A stretch of DNA of 64,000 nt from positions 28,086,001 to 28,150,000 of the forward strand of contig OX419760.1 in assembly GCA_948567375.1 (NCBI GenBank), written 5' to 3'. A model generated the notes under the pieces. That model ran no database searches, was not told the origin of the DNA, and saw only the letters and a list, made by a program, of their open reading frames with translations. The stretch is from Lunularia cruciata. Taxonomy: Eukaryota > Streptophyta > Marchantiopsida > Lunulariales > Lunulariaceae. How positions within the stretch are numbered: the first letter of the stretch is position 1; each line of letters begins with the position of its first letter. Below, piece by piece: positions 33,650 through 44,972 of the stretch. The position numbers and the translations under genes are program-made.

Positions 33650-36212
33650 CTCCTCATTTATCTCACCATGCAAACATGCTTTGATCTGATCATGTTGGTT
33701 AGGGCATGGGTTCTACTCAACCCATTTGCATCATGATTCACCATTCCAAGTCCATGAAAATTTGTAAAATCATACTTCTATAAAATGAGAGCCCATTGTG
33801 CAAGCTTCCTTGAAAGTTTGTTGTGCGAGTGAAAGTGTTACCACATAAGTAACATAAAAAATGTGCTAGTGTCCACACTATTGCCAAGCATTGTCCCTTA
33901 TATAAACTATACTATGCCTCCACTAAATTGTTGGAGCAATGAGCATAAGCTACCACAAACTCCTTCCTCTTATCATCTTGCTAGGTGAGTTCTTTCACTC
34001 TACTCACATCCATAGCCAAGGAATACATGCAATAGGCTCCAACTTGGTCTGCTAAATACAAAGTCTACCATGGTAGATAGTATGACCTAAATACTCAACT
34101 TGCTTGTGAAAGAATCTACATTTCCCAAGATGTTATTTGAGTTTAAGATTTTTCAAATAACATAAATACCTCCAACAAATGTCTCTCATGCTCCTCCACA
34201 ATAGTGCTATATAACAAAAGTTTATCAATATAACATTGAGCAAAATCTAATCTTGCTAGTATCTTATCTATGATCCTTTGGGACTCCATAGGAGCATTCT
34301 TTAACCCAAATGGTAAGAACCTCCATTGATATAATACATCCTTGCCATGAGGATAAATAGCCCAAAATGTTATTTTGAACTTGTCTTCCTCCTTGATTGG
34401 CAATTCATGATATCTTGCTTCAAGATCCAACGTATTGAAAATCTTTGCATACCCAATCACATCAAAGATTTCTTCCGGTGTATGCATAACATACCAATCA
34501 GCCCTAATCTATGGTTGATAGGATGGTAATCTCCACACATCTACCTATCTATATAATTTCCATGCATATCCTTCTTGGTTGACATCACTATAGCTGAAGC
34601 ATACTCTCCATGTGAAATCTCCACAAACTAGAGTCAAAAGGTCTCTACTTTGGCTCTAAATCAATACTCTCTCCATATTACTATATTTGTAAGGATGTCA
34701 AAAAACTAATATATCACTAGTTAGCTCAATCCAGATACCAAGTCCTTTTAGAGTACCTAAATCCTTTATACTGAAGGCAAAACAACTTGTGTAGCTCCTC
34801 AAGAACCTCCAAACTCTATATCTTTCTCCTCTTGTAAGCTTAGGTTTAATATTTAGCTCCCAAGTATCCTTTGTAGTTGATTTAAGGGTCAATGCATTGA
34901 TTGGGAGCAATAATGTCATGCCTCCAATTGCTAGAGTCCCCAATCTCAAAGAAAAAAACTCCATCTACTCTAGTTGCAAGCTCCATATGTCTTCTAGCTA
35001 CATCCTAAGTAGACCAAGGGTGTAACCCAAGTTGATGATGCTCACCTAGATGAATCCCAAGTAGACCACTCTCATCAATAGCTATTGATTGTTTCCCAAG
35101 AATACCATGCTCACTTGGTCCATTGCCCCAAACATATGCTTGAATTGTCTTGATAGGCACAAAGCTCACAAGTGTCCAAGTAGTGATGCCTATCAAGCAT
35201 ATCCTACACTAATCTACTAAGCTAAGATTCACAATCCAAGTTAAACCATTCAGGCTCATAGCCTAACCTAACACTTGATACTTGGATGCCTCTAACATTG
35301 GTGAAACAACAACAATACTGATACAGAAACCCAACACCCACTCTATTTCTCATATAGCATTGGGTTCCACCAACTACTATAATTATATATCCCAAACAAG
35401 TTCAAGACCTCCCTCTCAAAAAGTAGCTCAAAAACCATGTGAGCTTGGGAAACTCATGAATCTGAGTAAAGCTACTCTAGACTACCCAACAAGGTTCACC
35501 ACTACCATAGATGAATTATCAACCACTACCGCTATCTAAGATTGGCACCCAACATCCAAAATATCATCAACAATAAAGTGTGCTAGTGGTTGAATCCTAT
35601 CATATGCACATTGTAAAACCTCTTTAGGTAAGAGGTTTGTCCACCAAAGACAAAGATTGATGGGCCCATGATCCAACTCTGGCTACATCTAACAAAATTG
35701 AAGGTCCTATCCAAGAATAGACCTGATGTATACTTGTCATCATTTAAGTACAAGAATCATCCATCAAAGTGATGTTCTCCAAAATGTAGGTTGGAAAATG
35801 GACTAAGGAATCTAGACCTTGACCTTTAGACCTTGACCTTGGCTAGCATGAGTATATCTCTTACATGGCCATCCAAAAATCACCAAATGAATAAGACCAT
35901 ATCTCTCCAAATTGTATGCCCCTAGGGAGAGAATGTCTGTTGGTAGGGTCTTTTGGTAACCTTGATTGTTGACATTAGTAGTTACTCAAGATACCAATAG
36001 GTCAAGTATGCCATATGATATAAAGAGACTCCCCAAGCAATCTCATCTCTCTCCATATACAAGTACCTTTAAACCCATATATCTACATGTAGTACCATAG
36101 TTAGATCAATGCTTATCTCCCAAACAACTCCATTAGACATACTCCTTATGTTGGAAATAACCAAGCAATACATGTGGTATCCAAAGGTGACAAGGTAATA
36201 GATTCCAAAGAC
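33650..36212 (-). pseudogene. Old gypsy element C, pol remnant (RT and RNase H)
   Basis: A heavily decayed Ty3/gypsy pol on the minus strand. Readable pieces in order are: the segment before reverse transcriptase at 34698-34964 (CFAFSIKDLGTLKG, IELTSD); reverse transcriptase at 34143-34487 (FNTLDLEARYHELPIKEEDK, FLPFGLKNAP); RNase H at about 33830-34000 (DDKRKEFVVAYA, LYKGQCLAIVWTLAHF); and the post-RNase H motif NGLSRTHA near 33715. Catalytic residues are partly lost: the YIDK-type motif replaces the usual DD at the polymerase site. The matching gag lies beyond element B at 45.9-47.7 kb, so B split this element. 34965-36212 has no readable domain. Confidence 0.75.
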
Positions 36213-36969
36213 TGTAATACCAAGAGCTAGCTATATGTCTAGATGTGAAATTCGGTTTGGTAACATCTAGAATGATGTTATACATGATGGTCAAAATAGA
36301 TAAGATATAAGTATCACTAAAAGAGTACTTCTACTAATTGGGCAGAAACCGAAATAGACTTGAGAACTTTAGAACCAATAGCTAGACATATGATTTAAAG
36401 GTGAGAATTGGTTTGGTAACATCTGGAAGGATGTTACACATGATGGACTAAATAGATCAAAAAGAGGTATCACCAAAAGGGGACTTCTACTAATAGAGTA
36501 GGAATTGAAATATGCCTAAAATCTTTGAAGGCAATTTTGAAGGCCTAAACGGATGAATTAGGCCTCAAAAATATGCAAATTACCCCCAACAGAGGAAAGT
36601 TTGGCCTTCCCTCCCCCAACCTTGTCTCGCCTAGAGCTTTCCAATGGTACCTTACGTGATTCTGAGATTCCTACAAGAAGATTCTATAAAAGATTCCCTT
36701 AGGTCAAAGCTTGTTTGACCAACCAGATAGGACCTAGACCAAACATGTCACCCATCCAAGTATGTAATCCAAGGGTGGAGCTTGCTGACATGTCACCTAT
36801 CTGTGTCCCTAATCGTATGGTGGAGCTTCCTTGGAGGAGATCCTCTTTGTCTTTATAATAAAGAGAAGGTGCTCCTTTGGGGCATCAAATGTTTGAGTGT
36901 GCAATCTGTGTTTTCTCTCTTCTCTTGTCCTTGGAGTATTACAATTTCTCTTGTCCTTGGAATATTACA
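36213..36969 (+). repeat. 5' LTR of gypsy B
   Basis: Ends are the inverted TGTAATA ... TATTACA. U3 contains a direct duplication of about 156 bp (GGTTTGGTAACATCT at 36254 and 36410), absent from the solo LTR at 55118. A TATA-like TTTATAATAAAG lies at about 36852. The last ~50 bp hold a 26-bp tandem repeat (TTCTCTTGTCCTTGG-TATTACA twice), so there are two candidate right ends. Confidence 0.93.
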
Positions 36970-36970
36970 A

Positions 36971-36982
36971 TGGTATCAGAGC
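36971..36982 (+). promoter_or_regulatory. Primer-binding site of gypsy B
   Basis: TGGTATCAGAGC, complementary to the 3' end of initiator tRNA-Met, one base after the 5' LTR. A second copy at about 45632-45643 follows the 3' LTR, the sign of a joined second element unit. Confidence 0.9.
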
Positions 36983-37571
36983 AAGTGTTTTAGTCCAAGA
37001 GAGTGGATCACCCCTCTTGGAATAGCATGAACTACTGAAAGTGAGTAATTTGAGGTGGAGAACATAGAGTAATCGCTAGACTTAGGAAGGAATTTAGAGA
37101 GCGGATGGGATGGATGCACCGGGAGCACAATTTCCCGCACTTAGCTTTCCATTCTCAAACCCATTCCACATCAATGTTATATACATCCAGCGTGAGCAGA
37201 TAAGGGTATTGCTAGTTTATCACTTTGGTGCAAAATTCATAGACATAGTGATGAACTCACCAAACCCGGTGATTCTACCTATGGTGATATATGTGGCAAA
37301 GAGTGGGATTTGACAATCTACATTCTATTATGATAATATGGATATGAATGTCCCAAATCCTCTCCCTTTCAACACTCAAGTAGAAATCCGTTATGTAGTG
37401 AGGCCGAAAGTGATATTTAGAGATTTTGTGGTTAAGAATTTTAGTGAGGAGTATTATCAACGAGTGATGCTTCTGAGGTCCCAATGGTAGTTCTGATAGT
37501 TTGTGCACCTTCTAGTGATTATATTGACTTTGTATTGAAGTATACATTAGCAATTGAGTGTTGCAGGAACC
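36983..37571 (+). other. Leader of gypsy B
   Basis: Untranslated leader between PBS and gag. Its first ~175 bp recur at 45644-45819 with about four differences. No RNA structure could be judged by eye. Confidence 0.6.
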
Positions 37572-38655
37572 ATGGATCCGCAATTGCAAGAGCTAGTGCA
37601 AGGAATGTAAGAGATGTTGAATGAATTTTGAGAGATTAAGATGACCATGGAGACATTACAAAGTCAAGTGCAGATCCTCAGGAACGATCAAGCCATGCAA
37701 GAAGAAGAGCCGTCTCAAAACCCAGTACCTGCGCCTAAAGTACTTAGAGAGGCACCCGTGCCTACAAACCCTATCAACAATAAAGCCACATTGCTACTCC
37801 GGATGAAGAAGACCTGCAACATCGAGCCTTACAAGGGGCAACGTACAATGGGAGTAGTGGAAAATCGGATCTCGAGAATGAATTGATATTTCCATTTGTT
37901 CTCAATAGAGATCACAGAGCATGTTGCAGGTGTGTTTGCATGTGGGTACTTGACCGATAAAGCCCTCACATGGTATGATGCTTGGGAACAATCCATGCTA
38001 GCAGAGAGAAGGGAGGTCACATGGACAGCAATGCAAGAAGGATTGTTGAAGAATTTCCAATCGGTGGATTCTGTGCAGATGGCTTAAAGCCAACTATGGA
38101 GATTGAGACAGAAGAATAGCGTACATGAGTATGTGGAGGCATTTTTGGATCTACAAGTTGCAATTACCAACATGAGTCCAACATAGGCTCTTGACAATTT
38201 CAAATGAGGGTTGAAAGAGCGGATTCGCCAAGAAGTCATGGTGCAAAATCCTTGCACAGTATTTGAAGCCATTGCTTGTGTGTAGAGAATAGCAAGACCA
38301 TTAGGTGGAGGTGAAGGAGTAGCTCCACCTCAACATTGTCGGGCAGAAATGCCACACATGGGTGGACCAGTACCGATGGAATTAGGCAACCTTTGATTCC
38401 AGGATCAAGGAGCACGACCGCTTCAAGGGAGCAGGGACGGGTAGAAGAACAAAGAGATGGAGTCCCACGAGGAGAAGGGACTTGAGGAGAAAATTTTGTA
38501 GTTAAAATTGTGGTCATATTGAGCACATATCTACCAATTGTCGCACTCATTTCCCTAGAGGCCCTTAGCCTTTGTATAGGCAATCTTTGAACAACATGGA
38601 GAGGCACATTGAAGAGGAGGAGGTGGAAATCACTTTGGAAAACAAAGATCGCTAA
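37572..38655 (+). pseudogene. Broken gag of gypsy B
   Basis: Begins MDPQLQELVQGM at 37572. It shows gag features: an N-terminal heptad-like stretch (METLQSQVQILRNDQAMQEE), the capsid motif ALTWYDAWEQSM, VHEYVEAFLDLQVAITNM, and a nucleocapsid knuckle remnant near 38493 in which CGHIEHISTNC keeps the CX4HX4C half. Stops occur after GM, EF, RMN, QMA, SPT, CV and within the knuckle. Most are one C-to-T step from Gln, Arg or Trp codons. Confidence 0.85.
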
Positions 38656-38753
38656 TAAATGTAGCTTGTGGCCTTACTGGCTCAATAAGGAAGCAGAGAA
38701 GCGAGGGAAGGAAGAAGAATAATGCACAAAGATCCCAAAAGGCAACCTCACAA

Positions 38754-39823
38754 TTGATTGTTGTGAATGGAATCCTAGAAGGTAATCAAGTGAGAGTATT
38801 AATAGATCCAAGAGCAACAGAGAATTTCTTGTCTCGCTCTATTGCAATAAGATTGGGAATGGATCTAGAGAGAGATGGGAGTGAAGAAGTAGAGTTACGA
38901 AATGTGCAAACAGAGAGGATTGAATCATTACCTAGATGGGTAACCCTCTCTGTAGGAGAATATCAAGAAGCAATTGAGTGACGAGTGATACAGTTAGCTT
39001 GTTATGATGCAATTTTAGGCATGCCATGGATGAGCAGTACTGTAATACCCATTTGTGCATGTGTGTGGTATTGTGATATTTAGCTTGGTATTACAAGTAC
39101 TTAAGAGATATTATTTATATAGAGATAAAGGATGGTTCTACATTAGTCATGGTTAGCTAAATTTAGTCATAGCTAAGATAGAGAGGACCTTACTTTAGAG
39201 GAAGTAGAAAAGATGAGCACCATTATTTTGGATTTTAGTGTGTTGACTTGGTATTATTCCTAGGTGTTTGGCTTTGAGGAAAGAGTTGAGAACTCTTGGG
39301 CCCGCAAACCTTTTTGTTTTGGATTCTTCTTTAGTCCAAGGATCGCCCATGTGAAGGAATCCTTGACTTAGTGGTTGGGTCAAGATAAGATCACATGCTT
39401 AGGAGAATATGCCCATGTGAATGGATATTCCTTTCTGCTTTTTGACTTTACTTGACTTTTAGTCTAGTAACTTGAGTTACTACGGTAATTAGCAACTTTG
39501 GTACGTAACTATTTCACCACTATATAAACAAGGGGTGAGGAGGTACTCATCATCCTTTCATTTGCAACTATCTCTCTCTCATTGAGTTCTCTAGTGAGCA
39601 ATGTCTTGAGTCTTGGAGTGTTAGCCTTGGAGGAGTATGATGGAATTGGGGTTCCTTGCTTTCTTAGTCCATGGTGCGCTACCATAATAGCCATCAGAGG
39701 TTCATCCTGAGTGAGAGACAGGCCGGCTCACAGTACAACCCTATGGTGGATTGGAGGAAGAAAGTAGTGAGAACACACCAATGGTCAATCATTGAGGTTA
39801 AAGAAAAATCACACAAGTAGAAA
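38754..39823 (+). pseudogene. Retropepsin region of gypsy B with mutated active site, split by element F
   Basis: 38754-38981 reads as a retroviral-type aspartic protease, but the active-site triplet is DPR (LIDPRATENF) where the family has DSG or DTG. The catalytic Asp stays but the Ser/Thr and Gly are gone, so processing of the polyprotein would fail. After a stop the frame continues to AILGMPWMSS at 39040, is interrupted by the 692-bp element F (39041-39732), and resumes with NPMVDWRKKVV at 39737, exactly as expected for an uninterrupted gypsy protease C-terminus. Confidence 0.85.
39041..39732 (+). mobile_element. Solo-LTR-like element F, copy 1, with GTAC target duplication
   Basis: A 692-bp TG...CA sequence (starts TGTAATACCCATTTGTGC, ends GGCCGGCTCACA) flanked by GTAC at 39037-39040 and 39733-39736. 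It carries a TATA box (TATATAAA, 39521) and no open reading frame. Removing it restores the continuity of the B protease frame. Three further copies lie in the window. TG...CA ends, a short target duplication and a central promoter indicate an LTR left by recombination; no internal part of its parent is seen here. Confidence 0.88.
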
Positions 39824-41375
39824 TTGCCTCTATATGTCATAAGGACGGCAACTGTCTATAAGACCGACAGATGTTTTATGGGTCTAATAAGAGAAGTCCA
39901 AAGTGCACAACTCAATAGACAAATTCCTGAGAAATTGAAGGATGTGGTAGATGAGTTTCAAGATGTCTTTCCCGATGATCTACCCTCAGGATTACCACCA
40001 AAAAGGCGAGTAGATCACAAAATTGAGACACTCCCAAGGAAGACACCTCCTTGTAAGGCCCTATATTGCCTATCACCTCATGAGTTGGAGGAGTGTAAGA
40101 CTCAAATTGAGGAGATGTTTCAGGAAGGGTTCATCCAACTTAGTGTATCACCATATGGAGCCCCTGTCTTGTTTGTGAAGAAGAAAGATGATACTATGCA
40201 TATGTGCATTGACTATCGGGGTCTCAATCAGCAAACAGTGAAGAACAAATACCCCGTACCTCGCATGGATGACCTATTTGATCAACTCCATGGAGCAAGA
40301 TACTTCACCAAATTGGACTTGGGGAGCGGTTACAATCAAATCCGAATTTCAGAGGAGGATGTGTACAAAACTGCCTTTCAAACCAGGTATGGCCACTTTG
40401 AGTATCTTGTGATGCCTTTTGGCCTCACCAATGCACCTGCCACTTTCATGAGTCTAATGAATGGCATATTTTGTCCATACTTGGATAAGTCTGTTATCGT
40501 CTTCTTGGATGATATCTTAGTATATAGTAGCACGATGATAGAACACAAACAACATCTACGAGAGGTCCTCTAGATTCTAAGACAGAATCAATTGTACGCC
40601 AAAATCTCAAAGTGTGAGTTTGGCAAGTCTGAAGTAGACTACTTGGGGCATAGAGTAAATGCAGAGGGCATTCAAGTATTGATAGATAAAATAGAGGTCA
40701 TTCAAAAATGGAGTGCCCCAGAAGATCAGACTCAACTTAAGAGCTTCTTGGGGTTGACGGGATTCTATTGTAGATTTGTCAAGGACTTCTCTAAGGTTGC
40801 ATAGCCTTTAACGGCACTACTTGGCAAGGAGAAGAAGTGGACATGGGGAACTGCACAAGAGTTGGCCTTTCAAGAATTGAAGGCCACCTTGCTACATGCA
40901 CCAATATTGAAGTGGTATGACCCAAAACGTCCAATCAAGTTGGCTATAGATGCATCAAGCATAGCAATAGGAGCAGTCCTACAACAAGACTTGCATGACG
41001 GATGGCATCCAATTGCATATTTCTCTCGAAAGTTGTTACCATTAGAGCGTAACTACCACACCACAAAACAAGAAGCGCTGGCCATTGTTCTAGCAACCAA
41101 GCATTGGAAGCACTACTTGGGCAAGAACGCATTTGAAGTAGAGACAGACCACAAACCTCTAGTCTACCTCGAGATGCAGAAGGATCTATCTCATCACCAA
41201 ATTTGGTAGGCAGAGTTGCAACAACGCTTCAACATGACAATCACCTACGTGGAAGGTAAGAAGCAACTTGCACATGCATTCACCCGCATGCCAATGGCAA
41301 ACAACTTGGTGGCAGAGATTAAGATTAACCCTAAATTTTGGCAAGAGATTCTAGCTATTACAAAAACTAATCCAT
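39824..41375 (+). pseudogene. Reverse transcriptase-RNase H of gypsy B
   Basis: 39824-40573 carries the RT fingers and palm ([52 protein letters not shown], catalytic [11 protein letters not shown]). After a TAG at 40571 the frame continues (YAKISKCEFGKSEVDYLGHR, SFLGLTGFYCRFVKDFSK). After a TAG at 40802 RNase H follows (LAIDASSIAIGAVLQQD, YHTTKQEALAIVLATKHW, TDHKPLVYL), then TAG at 41207 and TAA at 41375. No frameshift is needed anywhere in this stretch. The only lesions are single-base stops in an otherwise well kept reading frame. Confidence 0.92.
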
Positions 41376-42778
41376 AAATTGTAGAAGCACAATCATCCAA
41401 AGGTGTCACCAGCACCCAAGGACTCACCTTTCAGGATGGCAAATTATGGATCCTAAATGTCCTAGAATTATGCACCACCATTCTAGCGGAATGTCATGAT
41501 TTGGCCATTGCAGCTCATGTCGGAGTGGATAAGACCTTGGATGCAGTCAAGCGCCATTACTTTTGGCCCAAGATGAGCAAAGACGTGATGGACTATGTGC
41601 GTAGCTGCCTACTTTGTCAACAGAACAAAGCTTCTAATCAAGCTCCTGCAGGGCTCCTTCAACCTCTCCCCACTCCTACCCAATGTTGGGAACAAATGAG
41701 TATAGATCTCATCTGTGAATTACCCAAGACCACCTCAGGGTTTGACTCCATTGTGGTCTTTGTGGACCGGCTCAGCAAAATGATTCATGTACGCCCTACC
41801 ACCAAGGAGGTGACCGCTCCACAACTAGCTCAATTATACTTAGATGCAGTCTTTGCTCACCATGGCTTGTCTAGAGTACTCATCACCGATAGAGGCACCC
41901 AATTCACCAGTTTGTTTTGGCAAACACTCTTTGGTTTCTTCAAAACCAAGTTGGCCATGTCCACAACTTACCACCCACAAACAAATGGCCAAACAGAGCG
42001 GGCTAATTGCACGATTGAAGACATGTTATGCGGCTTCACCTTGGAAGAGCAAGAGAGGTGGGACACCCTACTCCCGTTTGTGGAATTTGCTTACAACAAT
42101 TTAGTGAATGCATCCACCCAGGTCACTCCGTTCTTCCTCATGTATGGTGAGCATCCCTTCACACCTTCTAGCTTAATGAAGATCCGTCTAGTGGCTACCA
42201 AGGTTGATGCAGTCAACACATTTGTTTTTAGAATCCAACAAGGTGTGGAGAGCACCAAGCACAGATTACAAATTGCACAAAATTGACAAAAGCAGTATGT
42301 TGATGCACACCGTATTCACATGGAGTTCAATGTTGGGGATCAAGTGTGGCTATCGACAACCAACCTCACATTAGTTGGACCTTGTAAGCTCAGATCTTGT
42401 TTTATTGGGCCTTTCTCGATTCTTTGTTGCATCGGCGCTGTGGCCTATTACCTTGAGCTACCACCACACATGAAGATCCATCCAGTGTTCCATATCTCCC
42501 TACTATGCAGATATGCTTCCTGATTAGGCCAGGGTCATTCCACACAAGACATTTGACCTTGTCCAACACTCATTGATGGCACAGAGGAATATGATGTGGA
42601 GCAGATTCTCCAAAAATGCATGCAAGGTACTCGCCATCCGTGGGTGGACTATCTAGTACAATGGAAAGGTTACCCCCTCTATGAAGCAACCTGGGAACCT
42701 GTTGCCAATTTGGCACATGCACCGGTGTTGGTGCAAGCATTTGAGCAACAATTGCACAACGAGGACGTTGTGTCTTAA
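41376..42778 (+). pseudogene. Integrase-chromodomain of gypsy B
   Basis: The HHCC domain (HDLAIAAHVGVDKTL, SCLLCQQNKA) and the catalytic triad D, D, E (QMSIDLICELP, LITDRGTQFTS, NGQTERANCTIEDML) are intact, as is the GDQVWLST / PVFHISLL C-terminal domain. A chromodomain closes the protein (EYDVEQILQKCM, VDYLVQWKGYPLYEATWEP). Stops at 42284 (TGA) and 42521 (TGA) break the frame. Ends at 42778, directly before the GGAGGGAGG polypurine tract and the 3' LTR. Confidence 0.92.
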
Positions 42779-42893
42779 AAGGAGGGAGGTCTATAATACC
42801 AAGAGCTAGCTATATGATCTAGATGTGAAATTTGGTTTGGTAACATCTAGAATGATGTTATACATGATGGTCAAAATAGATAAGATATAAGTA

Positions 42894-44972
42894 CAATAGA
42901 ACCTGTCTAAACTAATAGTGACGGGACTGGGGTCGAGTATTAGTTTATAGAGGTTATTACATTAGATAGGGTGACCCACATGATCAAATTAATTGATTTT
43001 TTTGATCAGGGTGATAATTTTGCAACTCGAGACCACCCCAGAATCAGTCTAAACCCATCCCAACAACACACTACAACCACACCATCACCACCATGCCTTG
43101 CAGTGGAGCACAACACACCACAATGTCAGATAAAGTCAGCATTGCTCTATGTGAGCACAAACAAAAGAACCCTACCCTCACACAAAATCAACTCAGGTCC
43201 TGGCTTGAAACTGAGCATAATGTCAAGGTCAGCCAGGGTACGATCTTGACCACATTGAAGCGATCAGCTAATGTGCTTGAGAAGACCCAATCTCCTAACC
43301 TTTCTGCAAAGCGTCAGCGGACTATGAAATATCCATTGATGGAATCCGCTTTGATGGAATGGTTCATAGCAAACCAGGAGCGCATCAACATGAGTGGTGA
43401 CCTAATCAAGGAGAATGGCATAAAAATCTTAGATCGCCTTTATCCGGATCACGCCCACTTTGAGTTTTCCAATGGATGGCTGGAAGCTTTGAAGGCTCGC
43501 CATAGAATCCACTCATTCCACCGCTTTGGCGAGAGTGGATCTGTTGATGTCAATCTCATTGAGGATGAGCGACCCAAAATCAAGGAGATACTGGACAAGT
43601 TTGAGTGGTGCAACATTTACAACATGGACGAGATGGGACTTTTTTACAGAATGCAGGTTGGTAACATTTTGGTTTGGGTTGTTTTGGTGTGTGGTTAGCA
43701 TAGCAAGCTAACACAAACATTGTATTATTTTATTTAGGTGGACAATTCCTTGGCAACTAAGCAGCTCGAGGGCAAAAAGCAACACAAAGAGCGCCTGACC
43801 CTTGCCGTATGCTGCAACGGAGACGGTTCTAACAAGCTTCCCCTTTTGGTCATCGGAAAATCCAAAAGCCCGCGGTGCTTCAAGAACATCAACATGGCCA
43901 ACCTCGGTTGCACTTATTGCAATAATTCCAAGGCTTGGATGACACATACAGTTTTTTTGGAGTGGCTCAAAGCGTTTGATCTCCGCATGGCTAACAGGAA
44001 AGTTCTGCTCATTCTTGACAATTGTAGCGCCCACATCCCTCTTCACGAGCTTCCAAGCCACATTCAACTGCAGAACACCATGGTTTTCTACCTTCCCCCA
44101 AACATGACGTCAAAGCTGCAGCCTTGTGATGCTGGAATCATCCGCAATCTAAAGGCCTACTTCCGTCGCCAATTTAACCGTGTCCTGCTGCAACATCTTG
44201 AAGATGGAGTCGCTGAGCCAGAGAAAATTGATATCCTTGAAGCCATCAGGATGGCTGTTCCCGCCTGGAATAATGACGTCAAGCCTGAGACCATCCGCAA
44301 CTGCTTTGGTCACTGCAAAATCCGCATTGTTCCTGGCACACAACAAGAACAGCATAACAAAGAGGAACTTCTTGATCAAGAAGTCGTTGTTGAGCTCAAG
44401 TCTCAGATCACAAGGCTTCAGTACCGCAATCCGATGGAAATCCATAATCTGCTTAACTATCCGGATGAAGATGTGGTTATCTACACTCCTAACATTGACG
44501 AGGTCATCAAAGATCATCTTCTCCAGGATGATGAAAAAGGCGAGGCCAATGATGATGACAGCGAGGAAGTCATTCTTGTGTCAGCCAAGGAAGCTCAAGC
44601 AATGATCCAGTCATTGGAGACTTTTTGGCTGCAGCAGGCAGGCGACAATGGCAAGTTCATATTGGCGCTGCAAAAGATGAAGGAGAGCGTGGGCACTCTG
44701 AGGACGTGCTAGATGGTCCAGAGGGGCATTCAGGATTATTTCCAGCGCAAGTAGGCAATATTTTCCAGCTGCAATTCCAGTTTTTATATTTTTTATATAG
44801 TGTCTCCTGTACTGTATTAGTTTACAAAAGTTGTCGGACCAATAAAAAGTATTGAATATCAACCAATGGAGGGTTATTAGTTCAAGCATGGGGACATGCT
44901 CCGGACCGGTGTCAAATATTTATTTATGGAGGTAATTAGTTTAGACAGTATCACTTTAGACAGGTTCTACTG
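42894..44972 (+). mobile_element. Tigger/pogo-family DNA transposon, 2079 bp, near-intact
   Basis: Inserted in the 3' LTR of gypsy B between duplicated TA dinucleotides (42892-42893 and 44973-44974). The uninterrupted 5' LTR supplies the empty site (AAGTATCAC near 36311). Terminal inverted repeats are CARTAGAACCTGTCTAAA, with further partial matches inside (AGTTTAGACAG near 44940). It contains a single transposase gene with one short intron. TA duplication and the DDE transposase define the Tc1/mariner-pogo superfamily. As the innermost insertion it is the youngest event at this site. Confidence 0.95.
43093..44712 (+). CDS. Tigger-type transposase (CENP-B-like DNA-binding domains plus DDE_1 catalytic domain)
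   Basis: Cuts and pastes the element at TA sites. Exon 1 is 43093-43656, intron 43657-43737 (81 bp, GT-AG, phase 0), exon 2 43738-44712, 512 residues in total. An ATG at 43126 (MSDKVS) is an alternative start. Residues 10-70 form a Psq-type helix-turn-helix (LCEHKQKNPTLTQNQLRSWL). Residues 75-155 form the CENP-B second domain (PLMESALMEWFIANQE, FEFSNGWLEALKARHRI). The DDE triad is present: NMDEMGLFYRM, LLILDNCSAHIPLHEL and MTSKLQPCDAGIIRNLKAYF. An acidic tail follows. The stop TAG at 44710 is followed in frame by ATG and 13 more codons containing QRGIQDYF, a PIP-box-like motif, so the original C-terminus was probably at 44754. Codons are otherwise undamaged. Confidence 0.93.

Noticed and set aside
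36782-37030. 82-residue frame repeated at 45443-45691
   Set aside because: Lies in the LTR/leader of gypsy B and is duplicated only because the LTR is; no gag similarity.
43849-44517. Minus-strand and +2 frames in Tigger
   Set aside because: Shadows of the transposase.
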